From Mansonella perstans (lineage: Eukaryota; Nematoda; Chromadorea; Rhabditida; Onchocercidae): DNA of 37,875 nt. A program made the position numbers and the translations under genes. The notes beneath the pieces are model-generated. The model had not been told where the DNA came from. It saw nothing but the letters and a program-made list of their open reading frames with translations, and ran no database searches. Positions 1 to 11,367 of the stretch are shown here, piece by piece. The stretch spans positions 1-37,875 of the forward strand of contig JBAMDO010000335.1 in NCBI GenBank assembly GCA_037074765.1, written 5' to 3'. Within the stretch, counting starts at the first letter, position 1. Every line of letters starts with the position of its first letter.

Positions 1-2660
1 AATTAAATTTTTGTCTTTTATTCAAAGATTTGATTATTTGAAGTAAAATTCTCAAAACTATTCGTTTGTGCGGTAAAATAAATTCGTAATTGAGCAGATT
101 TTTTTTTTATATATCCGAAAAATTGGACTATTTCGATCTTAATTTCATTTTTAGAAATGCATCAAATACATTTGTCATACCAATTAATTAAAGCAGACAT
201 ACTTAAAGACGGAAAATCTATTAATTTTTTCAAATGTAAAAGTAAAAAGAAAATGGAACGATGATGAAGCAATAATTCCATTTCTTCATCTGCAAAATAT
301 GATGACTTTTATACACTAAAAATAAGTTTGCAATTGGACAGATGCGCACTTCTTTGTTTCGTTTTTTGGAAAACTTGCACTATTTTGATTTCAATTTTAT
401 TCATAAATGATCATCAAAATATGACTTCTAACTTAGAAGACAGCTGAATTGCTTATTCCATTTTATTCAGATACAGAAAAGTTTACATAGCTGTTGCTTC
501 TAATAGGAAGAGGATTATTCGATCAATTTACAAATGCCTCATTTTCCTTTAAAACCTACTTCATAAAAATTATGGAATTCCTCATGTGGAATGAAAAAGT
601 GTTTTGCTCAACTAACAAATGATTTTTTGTTATTTGATAAAATTGACAAAATGATTCTTTGATTGGTTTCATTCTTTATTAACTGTAAATGATTTATGAG
701 ATGTTATTGTGTACTTTAATTGTGTTTTGATATGATAATATTTCGAGCATTAGAATATTGCACCATACCCTTAAATGGGTAATAAAAATCATATGTTTCA
801 TTTTATCGATCAAGAATCGAAAATAAATTCATTAGCTCGGAATTTCGGATATTTTATTTTTATGACGAAACATCACTTTTAACACAGCAGAAAAGACATG
901 AAATTTGCTAAATTGGTTAAAACGAAGCTAAATTCATTTCTTAGAATTTTGACTTCAGTAACTCTAAAATTTTAGGAATGAAATAAATATGATTTCTTTT
1001 GTACCAATTTATCATTTCAAACTAGCACATATTGCATTGTCAGCATCATTCACAGATTTTAATTTATTTAACCTCCTTCTTTTTAAGCTAGTAGTCAGGT
1101 TAAAAATTTATGATTGCAATTGTTTTGTTCTCTTGTAACTATTCGTTTTATTGTTTCAAATGTTAATAGTTGGTGAAATATTTAAGCTATAAGATGTTAA
1201 ATAATTCTGTCCAGTATTGCATGTTGAACAGTTTGGCTATATTTAGAGAAATTTTCGAGATATCAATTAATTAACAATAACGGATATCAATATTTATTCA
1301 ATATTGCTAGACATCTCCATTACATTTCAGTTGATGATATCCTAGTTTTAATTGTTCTTTTGTTTTTTATTTTTAAAATTATTTCCTTCATATAATAATC
1401 AATTTAGTGTTAATTATACATATAACTTTTTTCGTAGTATTAACTGATGACTGCGTTCTGCTTCTCATTTCGTGAAAATTGAATTCTTTTGAATTCTCTT
1501 TGTGTTGTTATTTGGCATTGACAAACAATTGTGTAAATTTATTCTTGTTTGACGTAATAAAGGGTATTGGCAAATAATATAATCTATCATTGGATTGGTT
1601 TTTAGATCTTTGTAAAAATATTAAGGAAAGATTTCGAAGTATTTTTACTTATTTAGTGTAGAGCAATGTACAGTATTCCAAAATTGTATATTATGTTTCC
1701 TTTTAGAGATAGAAAGAAGATCGATGTAGAAAAATCACAATTCTTAAAATTATGCAGTAAGGCAAGGAGAGTGCATATGCAGAACATTATTACATTACTA
1801 CTTGGATCAATGATAGTGTTTTATGACTGATATTGTAAAAGATGAGTTTTGTCATTGTGTTGTTGGTTAGCATTGACAAATAGTTGTACTGTTATCATTT
1901 TGTGGTAATGAATCATCTGTTCGAAAATTTTTAATTTAATACAACTGCAACTTCATATTGTTATATTTGCACTGCAAAATATTTTGGTTTTTTCACGGCA
2001 TCACCTATTTATTGTAGTATTTATTTTTCTAAAGGAAATTATAAAATTGACCAAAAAAATTGTCAACTTCATCAGTGATTTCTTTTTTCAAGAATTTGCC
2101 GAAACTAAATAACAGCATATATAAGTTTGCTCTTCATGAATCACTTCCGTCCGCTTTTTAGAGATGGCACATTCGCAGTGAGTGATTCTTTTTTTCACTT
2201 TACTAAACTAGTGTGTACAAAGTGCATCGGAAGTTTTTTGCTTGATTTATAAAGATTAAGTTAATGTGTCAAAATACCGCAAATTAATAAGTGATTTGAA
2301 CAATGAAATCTGATTTATTTTCAGATACCTTTTTCCAGATTTGATTATTTATATAAAGTAGCATTTTAAAAAAAATGAGGCACTTACAGAATTGATCAAA
2401 TATTCCTCTTCTCATTAAAGCAACAGCTATGTAAACTTTCATGTATCTTTTTACAGCTATGTAAACTTTTGTTCTTATGCCTATCTATTAATGAAATTAA
2501 AACCAAACAGTCCAACTTTTCCGGAAAACAAGAACAAAAAAGCGTATATCTGCTTAACTATAAATATTACTCCTTTTTAACATGCGTTAATTTCTGTGCA
2601 TGAAGAAATCGGATTATTTTTTGATCGCTTAATTTTGGAATAATGTTTGAAAATTTTTGG
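1..2660 (+). repeat. R repeat copy R1 (long inverted-end element), left edge at window start
   Basis: This stretch matches 6165-8500, 23880-26424 and 30520-33064 directly and 16650-19075 in reverse. In the other copies the sequence left of this point is the upstream region of an ALT gene, so the window opens just upstream of a probable further ALT copy. The left part (about 245-560) and the right part (about 2345-2650, reverse complemented) are clearly homologous; both carry the cores GTTTACATAGCTGTTGCTT and TGCCTCATTTT, so the element has long inverted ends. A 28-base duplication around CAGCTATGTAAACTTT (2432-2480) is seen only here. No open coding region of convincing length is present. Confidence 0.8.
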
Positions 2661-3039
2661 AATAATGTATGAATTTGAAATACGACTACGAATTATTACT
2701 GTTTTCATATATCTATCTACTTCTAATTTATCGTTATAAGTAAAGCTCAAAAATAATAAGAGCTCGATTGCGTTCATTTGTAGAAAGAAAGAGTGCAATT
2801 CCGATGTAGATTGCCACAATCACACATTTCATGACAAATTCTGTCTGTTCTCGTAGTATTCCATATAGTATGGAATATGTTCCATACGGAAAAATAATTA
2901 TATACTTATGCTTCTTCCTTACTGTTGAGAACTATTTACACTGTATGAGTATAATATTACAACGATCGACTATAGCTTTTCACATAATTCACGTATATAT
3001 TTTTGTTGATAATAGCTTCGCACTATTTCAATATTTAAA
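2661..3039. other. Unassigned AT-rich stretch
   Basis: No gene recognised. The open frames here (2577-2819 minus and the start of 2831-3196 plus) are rich in Phe, Ile, Tyr and Cys, as expected for AT-rich noncoding DNA read in frame, and show no known family. Confidence 0.4.
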
Positions 3040-3690
3040 CTTATTTTGCTATTTTTGTAATTTATTTTTCATGCACATCGATTTATCGCTGCACACCTTT
3101 TTCTTAACTGCATTCATTACGCTATCTGATTTCGTGTCCTGTATCTGTTCCTCAATATTACAGATTTCTTTGATCAACTTTATAATTTGCTGTTGAAAAA
3201 TAAATGCCACAATAGATGGGAGCTGATAGAAAAAAAACCAAAATATTTTGCAGTGTAAATATTTCGATGAAGATGTATAATAATATAAAGTTGGATTAAA
3301 CAGATGATTCATTTCTACAAGGTAATAGCAACACAATTATTTGTCAACTAAACTAAAAACACAATGAGATATTTGGTCCAAGTAGTATATCAAAAGCGAA
3401 ATTGACAGAATTATTAATGGTTTACGACATAAGAATAATACTTTTTATACATCGATTTTCTTCCAATTTTTAAAAGAAAATATAATATGCAATGTTTGAA
3501 TACTGTAGACCATTTCACACTATATGAAAAGCAGTGTCAATCACTTGGTGAGCTCGATCCTCAATTTTTCTTCACGAGCGGCGTCAATTCCAATTCTTTC
3601 CTTAATATTTCTACAATATCTACAAGCCCAATGATCGACTATATTGTTGGAAAAACTAAAATAATTGTAGTGTAAAACGTTTGGCGCAAG
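3040..3690 (-). repeat. R7, old divergent relative of the R repeat
   Basis: Read on the minus strand this follows the interior of R, with many substitutions: the block near 3225-3250 (AAAACCAAAATATTTTGCAG on plus) and the blocks near 3300-3350 and 3590-3660 line up with the R interior. Its outer part (3040-3165) also matches 15773-15895. In both places the minus strand keeps a similar open frame with KKK, SDK, M-C and KN residues in the same order (on minus 3165-3049), which suggests the ancestral element or host segment was once coding there. No protein family recognised. Confidence 0.55.
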
Positions 3691-4020
3691 CTAGATCATA
3701 TTATGCTATGATTATTTTTGGAAGACACGATTAATTGACTGATGTGCTCAAATCATCAGCGATATACTGATAGATTTCCATGGAATAGAATTAAGTCAAA
3801 AAAGTCAATCAAAATATATAGCATAATTTTTATTTGTTCGAATAACACATATAATTCTGATTGCTTAATGATTTTATGATGAATGAAACCGAAGATATTT
3901 GCGGCTAAATGTTAATTTGCTTCTATCATTCTGAATAAAACTTGATTGTCATTTTCCGTTAAACCATTTTCCGCATAATTTTTCTTCTTTCATTACGAAA
4001 AAAAATGGTTCGAACAAGTT
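3691..4020. other. Unassigned AT-rich stretch
   Basis: No gene or RNA recognised. Around 3900-4010 there is similarity to 13720-13810 read in reverse (AACGAAAGGAAAAAG and AATGACAATCAA segments), probably another old dispersed repeat. Confidence 0.35.
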
Positions 4021-4790
4021 TTCAAAAACTAATTGAGTAATGGAAAAATAAGATAAAGAAACACACTTTTATATAAACGATGACTGCATTCAAATTTTTA
4101 CTATCATAACGTCAAGAAGTTAGCATTATTTGGTTTAGGATCCAGTTATCCTTCATATCAAAGAATTTAGCCTTTCGACTAGATCTAACTGAAATGATTC
4201 CACTTTGACTCAAGCGCAACCAGTATAAAAAATACTAAAAAAACGTGCTAACAATGAAGAAAGAATTATAAGTTAAAATACCGGTAGAAAATCAATTAAT
4301 GGTTCTGGTCATCGTAGTACAAATCCCATTTTTCCCTTTCTTCTCCATGGGTCTTCTGTTTGCGCTTGCCTGATTATCACCTTGAAATCTTCAGAAGTTA
4401 GCCGTTTCACTTCTGTCGATATCGGTCATATTCATGTTATCTTATCCTTTGTCGTATATTTAATAAATTTGAGAGGATTTTTATTAGCGCGGACTACTTG
4501 CCATGTCTACATCTATTTGTCAGCGAAAACTGCGTTTTACCTCAATTGTTTAAGTCGCGACCTTTGAAGTAACTTGTTCTTCCGTTCTTCTGCAAGCTTA
4601 TATTCCTGTTAGCTTATATTTCACTTGTAACGTTGAAGATATTTGTGGAATCAGACCGCCTCATCTGGGGCATGATATAATGTGTTTGGTTGTTTCGCAG
4701 GTTTTTAATATTTATTAAAAATTATCAGAGATAAACAATAATCAATATTAAACGTTAGCTGTTGGAGAAATTACAGTAGAAAGATACAAC
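4021..4790 (-). repeat. 3' flank module M, copy M1 (downstream of ALT A)
   Basis: The sequence lying 3' of each ALT gene is duplicated with it: compare 10560-11340, 21739-22530 and, in reverse, 27035-27845. It includes the ALT polyadenylation region and two short exon-like frames described at 27446-27851. M1 is the most divergent copy and has single-base gaps inside the exon-like frame (for example GGATCC where the other copies have GGAATCC). Confidence 0.7.
4711..4716 (-). terminator. Polyadenylation signal of ALT copy A
   Basis: AATAAA on the minus strand, about 110 bases past the stop codon. The same hexamer is at the same place in every ALT copy. Confidence 0.65.
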
Positions 4791-4827
4791 AGACAGGTCA
4801 AAGTATCAAAGATTATTTTAGGCTTTT

Positions 4828-6008
4828 TTATGCACATTTCCAGCCATTTTCAGTGCACAATGCGCATATTCCAACTGGCCGCTATTCTTTCGTTCGATAA
4901 TGCATGAATTCAACTTATCATCGCAGAAGCAACCTTTGTCACTAAAATTGGCATTTATTTTAAAAGTTAAGAAACCTAAAACTTTTAAAAAACACACACA
5001 CATATGAAAAAATATGATGAAAAAACACACACATAAACACATACATATACACATGTATTGAAAATCTAATGCTTATGTAAGTTAACTTCTCATCGGAATA
5101 GATGAAAAATTCGCTTACGTCACGATTGATTTTCATTCAGTCTGCACCAAGCCTGTGGTTCACGTTGATCGTAGCAAGCATCATGAGATTGGCATTCTTT
5201 CTTTCTGAAAATGAAAAAAATGCAAAATTTCCTTATTATTTCTGAACTTCACTTTTGATAGAGGTAAAGAGATGTATGACATAGTTATATTTAAAATTCA
5301 TTCATTATTACAAAATATTTTATTCAGATAATGAAATGTCATTGAATGAAATCTTGACTATCCATATTTCTTGTCAAAAAACCCATAAAGAGCCTTACTG
5401 ATAATATGGAAAAGCGAGACAAATGCCTTAATGGGCATGGATACAATTTGAAAAGCACCCGTTGACTGACTTACTTGCCATCAGTTTCAACAAATTTTCT
5501 GTTGGAATCACTTCCTTTATCGTCGCTCTTATCACTACTATCTTTGTCATCAGTGTTATCATTAGTATCCTTGTCATCAATATCATCAGCTTCTTCGGAA
5601 TCCTGAGAAAAAGCAAATAATTTTTTGTTCATGAATATTTTAATACTGAAAACTGATTTATGATCTATTAAAAAAAATAGATTGGAATTCATATTCCAAT
5701 ATCATTTTAATACAACATATTATGTCTCATTTCAAATAATTTGCACCACGACAATAAATCAAATCGTTTCGTATAGAAAGCCAGATTAATATATCTAACA
5801 GTCAAATCACATCTTGCTACTCAACAGTTATACTTCCGTTATTGTGTGCAACTACCATTGTTAGTTTAATGCGATTAATTTTATCTTCTAGCTGTTAAAT
5901 AAATTTTGAAAAATAAGTTCTTACCTTGAATTCTTCATCTGATTGTGCTGCACATGGGAGTGCTACAAGAAGAATTACTAAACCAAACGCTATTAGAAGC
6001 TTGTTCAT
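4828..6008 (-). pseudogene. alt: ALT family gene, copy A, with two single-base deletions
   Basis: Four-exon abundant larval transcript gene. Exons on minus: 6008-5925 (84 nt), 5602-5475 (128 nt), 5204-5119 (86 nt) and 4941-4828 (114 nt). All splice sites are GT/AG. Exons 1 and 2 match copies C, F and H: signal peptide MNKLLIAFGL..., then the acidic segment starting DSEEADDIDD. Exon 3 lacks one base near 5121 (one C of a CC on plus), which turns the conserved Trp codon into TGA. Exon 4 lacks one base near 4853 (one G of a GG), which shifts the C-terminal frame. Several other single-base homopolymer losses are scattered through this copy, including its introns, so uncorrected read errors are a real alternative to true inactivation. 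No corrected product is offered here. Confidence 0.85.
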
Positions 6009-6016
6009 CTTTCCTT

Positions 6017-6019
6017 CTG
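6017..6019 (-). promoter_or_regulatory. Probable trans-splice acceptor of ALT copy A
   Basis: TTTTTTTTCAG on the minus strand ends eight bases before the ATG, with no partner exon visible upstream. This fits spliced-leader addition; the leader itself is not in the window. Confidence 0.55.
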
Positions 6020-6164
6020 AAAAAAAATGGAACCAAACATTTATCGTTTTAACAAAATGGGAATACCATTTCATTGCACTTTAGTAATTCTAAATAACAT
6101 ACAAGCTAATTTAAATTCATGGTTGCATATTTGATCTTTTTGAATTTGATTTAAAACTCATTGT

Positions 6165-8960
6165 GAATTAAATTTTGTCTTTTATTCAAAGATTTGATTA
6201 TTTGAAGTAAAATTCTCAAAACTATTCGTTTGTGCGGTAAAATAAATTCGTAATTGAGCAGATTTTTTTTTTATATATCCGAAAAATTGGACTATTTCGA
6301 TCTTAATTTCATTTTTAGAAATGCATCAAATACATTTGTCATACCAATTAATTAAAGCAGACATACTTAAAGACGGAAAATCTATTAATTTTTTCAAATG
6401 TAAAAGTAAAAAGAAAATGGAACGATGATGAAGCAATAATTCCATTTCTTCATCTGCAAAATATGATGACTTTTATACACTAAAAATAAGTTTGCAATTG
6501 GACAGATGCGCACTTCTTTGTTTTCGTTTTTTGGAAAACTTGCACTATTTTGATTTCAATTTTATTATAAATGATCATCAAAATATGACTTCTAACTTAG
6601 AAGACAGCTGAATTGCTTATTCCATTTTATTCAGATACAGAAAAGTTTACATAGCTGTTGCTTCTAATAGGAAGAGGATTATTCGATCAATTTTACAAAT
6701 GCCTCATTTTCCTTTAAAACCTACTTCATAAAAATTATGGAATTCCTCATGTGGAATGAAAAAGTGTTTTGCTCAACTAACAAAATTGATTTTTTGTTAT
6801 TTGATAAAATTGACAAAATGATTCTTTGATTGGTTTCATTCTTTATTAACTGTAAATGATTTATGAGATGTTATTGTGTACTTTAATTGTGTTTTGATAT
6901 GATAATATTTCGAGCATTAGAATATTGCACCATACCCTTAAATGGGTAATAAAAATCATATGTTTCATTTTATCGATCAAGAATCGAAAATAAATTCATT
7001 AGCTCGGAATTTCGGATATTTTATTTTTATGACGAAACATCACTTTTAACACAGCAGAAAAGACATGAAATTTGCTAAATTGGTTAAAACGAAGCTAAAT
7101 TCATTTCTTAGAATTTTGACTTCAGTAACTCTAAAATTTTAGGAATGAAATAAATATGATTTCTTTTGTACCAATTTATCATTTCAAACTAGCACATATT
7201 GCATTCTCAGCATCATTCACAGATTTTAATTTATTTAACCTCCTTTCTTTTTAAAGCTAGTAGTCAGGTTAAAAATTTATGATTGCAATTGTTTTGTTCT
7301 CTTGTAACTATTCGTTTTATTGTTTCAAATGTTAATAGTTGGTGAAATATTTAAGCTATAAGATGTTAAATAATTCTGTCCAGTATTGCATGTTGAACAG
7401 TTTGGCTATATTTAGAGAAATTTTCGAGATATCAATTAATTAACAATAACGGATATCAATATTTATTCAATATTGCTAGACATCTCCATTACATTTCAGT
7501 TGATGATATCCTAGTTTTAATTGTTCTTTTGTTTTTTATTTTTAAAATTATTTCCTTCATATAATAATCAATTTAGTGTTAATTATACATATAACTTTTT
7601 TCGTAGTATTAACTGATGACTGCGTTCTGCTTCTCATTTCGTGAAAATTGAATTCTTTTGAATTCTCTTTGTGTTGTTATTTGGCATTGACAAACAATTG
7701 TGTAAATTTATTCTTGTTTGACGTAATAAAGGGTATTGGCAAATAATATAATCTATCATTGGATTGGTTTTTAGATCTTTGTAAAAATATTAAGGAAAGA
7801 TTTCGAAGTATTTTTACTTATTTAGTGTAGAGCAATGTACAGTATTCCAAAATTGTATATTATGTTTCCTTTTAGAGATAGAAAGAAGATCGATGTAGAA
7901 AAATCACAATTCTTAAAATTATGCAGTAAGGCAAGGAGAGTGCATATGCAGAACATTATTACATTACTACTTGGATCAATGATAGTGTTTTATGACTGAT
8001 ATTGTAAAAGATGAGTTTTGTCATTGTGTTGTTGGTTAGCATTGACAAATAGTTGTACTGTTATCATTTTGTGGTAATGAATCATCTGTTCGAAAATTTT
8101 TAATTTAATACAACTGCAACTTCATATTGTTATATTTGCACTGCAAAATATTTTGGTTTTTTCACGGCATCACCTATTTATTGTAGTATTTATTTTTTCT
8201 AAAGGAAATTATAAAATTGACCAAAAAAATTGTCAACTTCATCAGTGATTTCTTTTTTCAAGAATTTGCCGAAACTAAATAACAGCATATATAAGTTTGC
8301 TCTTCAGAATCACTTCCGTCCGCTTTTTAGAGATGGCACATTCGCAGTGAGTGATTCTTTTTTTCACTTTACTAAACTAGTGTGTACAAAGTGCATCGGA
8401 AGTTTTTTGCTTGATTTATAAAGATTAAGTTAATGTGTCAAAATACCGCAAATTAATAAGTGATTTGAACAATGAAATCTGATTTATTTTCAGATACCTT
8501 TCTGCTCAGTTTTTGATCTATTCCACATTATTGTTTTCAAGCAATTAGCAAATTGCTGATACGTCAATTCTTGTTGCTTCGAACTATCATTGCAGAATCA
8601 AGTGAGTCTGAATCTGACATCTTGCTTACAGTACTTTTTCATCCTAAATAGGGGATTTTATAATTTTGAAAAAAAATTTGCAAATTTGGTCGAAAAATCT
8701 TCTTCCTATTAGAAGCAACAGCTACGTAAATTTTTCTGTATCAATAAAATGGAATAAGTGATTCAGCTGTCTTCCAAGTTAAAATCATGTTTTCATGCCC
8801 ATCTATAAATAAAAATAGAATCAAAACAGCTCAATTTTATTGAAAAACAAAAACAAAAAAGCGGACACCTGCTCAAATGCAAACATGTTACTCTTTTTCA
8901 AAATGCATAATTTTTTTGCATGAAGAAATGAAATTATTTTCTGATTTCTTTCGAGATCTC
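6165..8960 (+). repeat. R repeat copy R2
   Basis: Nearly identical to R1 up to about 8500, then it switches to a different right end that instead matches, in reverse, 13030-14110 (R6). The right arm 8690-8900 is the inverted counterpart of the left arm 6420-6730 (AGAAGCAACAGCTA versus TAGCTGTTGCTTCT). The open frame at 8230-8421 is in this repeat and is not conserved in the other copies, so it is not called as a gene. Confidence 0.75.
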
Positions 8961-9370
8961 TTTGTATTCTTATTCTACATTGACAAATAATTGTGCGAAA
9001 AGTTTCTTAGTTTAGGAATATTTGACGCGATAAACAATATTGGCGAATAACATAGTCGATCACGATGAGGTAAAAAAAATAGATGTAGACATAGCACAAA
9101 AGTTTTGGATACGGAATGAAAGATTTTCAATAAACGAATCATAAATAAACAAACTTTCACGATAGTATTAATAGGTGACCAAGGTAAGGTGAGCACTATG
9201 ATCTCTACAATAATAGAAAAAAAGAGATTAGAAGATCCTTTCATGAGGTAAAAGCATTAAGCATTAAACCTCCGGAACCAAATTTGATAAAAATTGAACG
9301 ATCTTAAATATACGAAAATAAAGGATGACTTTTCAAAGAGAAAATTTTGTGATTGTGAATTTGTATCAAA
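8961..9370. other. Mixed repeat scrap and unassigned sequence
   Basis: 8975-9055 resembles the R interior (GACAAATAATTGTG, then TTTGACG...ATATTGGC...AATA), so another fragment of the family lies here. 9056-9370 has no assignment. The minus-strand frame 8975-9244 is not supported by any motif. Confidence 0.4.
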
Positions 9371-10445
9371 TCAATCGAATCAGCGAACGACAAATGGATC
9401 GAATACATTCAGAAATCTCTTATCATGATAATAAGAGTAGAGGAGGAAGAAAAATATGAAGAATTAACAAAAACAGAACGAGAAATCTTCAAAATTAATA
9501 CAAGAATCTAATGAGGTCTTGATTATGTATAAAAAAGAAATGGACAAAGGAATAGAGAAATTGATACGAATCTCGAGTTTGCTTCAAATAACAATAAGGT
9601 AAGAATCATCGATGCTGACTCCTTATCTAATTTCCTGCCAATATTCTTGTCTACTTTAAGTGGTGACTCAGGATAGTGGGGGCAAACCATCTCAGAGATC
9701 CAATAATTGAATTATTTCATTTCCTGCCTAAAGAGAACGGCGTTATAAGCCACAAGAATTATGAAGTAGTCGCAGAAAATTGTGAAATTGTGCGAAAAAT
9801 GCTGACCGAGGAAAATTATGGCGACTACTCGATTATTACTGTATTACTATACAGTGAATTACAATCCACCAAAAACAAAACATAAATAAATGGATTCAAG
9901 TAGTTGAGAAAATGGAAAGAATTTTTGAACAACTAAAGAGACTAGGAAAAAATCTAGAATACTCCAGTATTGAAATCGTAATCGAAAGCTGATTACCACG
10001 ATAGATTCTTGATAAAATAGAACAACAGAAAACTGTCGATGGCCCATATTCAATATCAAAACTCAGAAAACTTCCTGGGAATTTAATCAACGTCAATGAA
10101 CAGGTTTGAAGTCAATTCTCATCTACTAAAAAAACCAACCTTACCTAAGCCTAAATAGAATCAAGAAGCTGTCATGAAATCTCAACATTGGCAATCATCA
10201 TAATGAAAAGAAGATTCATTTTCCAACTATAAAAATGGAACCAAAGAAAGAACAAACGTGCAAATTTTGTAGTCAAAACCACTGGAATATTGAATGCCAC
10301 GTACGTCCTGCAGCGAATACTCGAATGAAACATCTCAAGGAGATAGAAAAATGTATCGTTTGTTTGAAAACAATGCATTAGGGCGAGGATATGAAAGAAT
10401 AGTAAAATGTTTTCACTGCAAAACGCTTATAACAGTACGCTATGT
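9371..10445 (+). pseudogene. Decayed gag of a BEL/Pao-type LTR retrotransposon
   Basis: Broken coding remains on plus, in several frames. Around 9636-9665 a segment LPIFLSTLSGDS resembles the start of the BEL/Pao gag core (usually L-P-x-L-P-x-F-S-G-D). 9676-9885 reads GANHLRDPIIELFHFLPKEN and later YGDYSIITVLLYSELQS. 9905-10107 carries EKMERIFEQLKRLGKNLEYS and then ILDKIEQQKTVDGPYSISKL, typical of the DUF1759-like part of these gags. 10230-10440 holds two zinc-knuckle-like clusters, C-K-F-C-S-Q-N-H-W-N-I-E-C and C-I-V-C-L-K-T-M-H. Stops replace Trp codons at two conserved places (ESW, PRW) and frameshifts separate the parts, so it is dead. Protease, reverse transcriptase, integrase and LTRs are not seen. 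This is the longest gag copy in the window; shorter ones are at 21165-21738, 26425-26516, 27846-28420 and 33065-33387. Confidence 0.8.
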
Positions 10446-10555
10446 GATAAAATGAATCAAACATATTCGAACAAAACGATATCTTTAAACAGGAATCAGA
10501 CGAATGAAAAAGCTAATTGGAAGACTGGTCATTCAATCACAACTCGATGATTATA

Positions 10556-11340
10556 ATTCAAACAAATTCAGTAATGAAAAAATAAGATAAAGTAACATAC
10601 TTTTATAAATAGGGACTGTATTCAAATCATTATTATCATAAGTCAAGAAGTTAGCATCATTTGGTGTAGGATTCCAGTTATCCTTCATATCAAAGAATTT
10701 AGCCTTTCGACTAGATCTAACTGAAATGATTCCACTTTGACTCAAGCGCAACCCAGTATAAAAAATACTAAAAAAATACGTGCTAACATAATGACTAAAG
10801 AATTATAAGTTAAAATACCGGTAGAAAATCAGTTAATGGTTCTGGTCATCGTAGTACAAATCCCATTTTTCCCTTTCTTCTCCATGGGTCTTCTGTTTGC
10901 GCTTGCCTGATTATCACCTTGAAATCTTCAGAAGTTAGCCGTTTCACTTCTGTCGATATCGGTCATATTCATGTTATCTTATCCTTTGTCGTATATTTAA
11001 TAAATTTGAGAGCCCGAATGGTGATTTTTATTAGCGTGGACTACTTGCCATGTCTACATCTACTTATCAGCGAAAACTGTCTTTACTTCAATTGTTTAAT
11101 CACGACCCTTGCAGTAACCTGTTCTGTTGTTCTACAAGCTTATAATTGTGTAAGCTTGTATTTCATTTGTAACGCTGAAGATATTTGTGGAATCAGCCGC
11201 TCATCTGGGGCATGATATAATGTGTTTGATTATTTCGCAGGTTTTTAATATTTATTAAAAATTATCAGAGATAAACAATAATCAATAATAAACGTTAGCT
11301 GCTGGGGAGATTACAATAGAAAGATACAACAGACAGGTCA
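10556..11340 (-). repeat. 3' flank module M, copy M2 (downstream of ALT B)
   Basis: Matches M4 (21739-22530) closely. It contains the minus-strand exon-like frame 10551-10751 beginning RLSQSGIISVRSS. The plus-strand frame 10919-11215 is the antisense of the same block and is not a gene. Confidence 0.75.
11251..11256 (-). terminator. Polyadenylation signal of ALT copy B
   Basis: AATAAA on minus, about 110 bases past the stop. Confidence 0.65.
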
Positions 11341-11367
11341 AAGTATCAAAAATTATTTTAGGCTTTT

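Noticed and set aside
2831..3196. 121-codon frame on plus, one of the longest in the window
   Set aside because: Phe/Ile/Cys-rich throughout, lies antisense to the relic frame in R7, and is not kept in the homologous segment at 15.8 kb.
3049..3336. 95-codon minus frame in R7 as a live gene
   Set aside because: Only parts match R copies, which have stops in the same frame; treated as a relic, not a gene.
4818..5054. Frame MCICMCLCVCF as an independent Cys-rich peptide
   Set aside because: The start lies in the TG microsatellite of ALT intron 3; only the part after the AG acceptor is exon 4.
8230..8421. 63-codon frame in R2
   Set aside because: Other R copies have substitutions and single-base gaps that break it.
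9371..10445. Active retrotransposon
   Set aside because: Frame broken several times, Trp codons replaced by stops, and no LTRs, protease, polymerase or integrase found.
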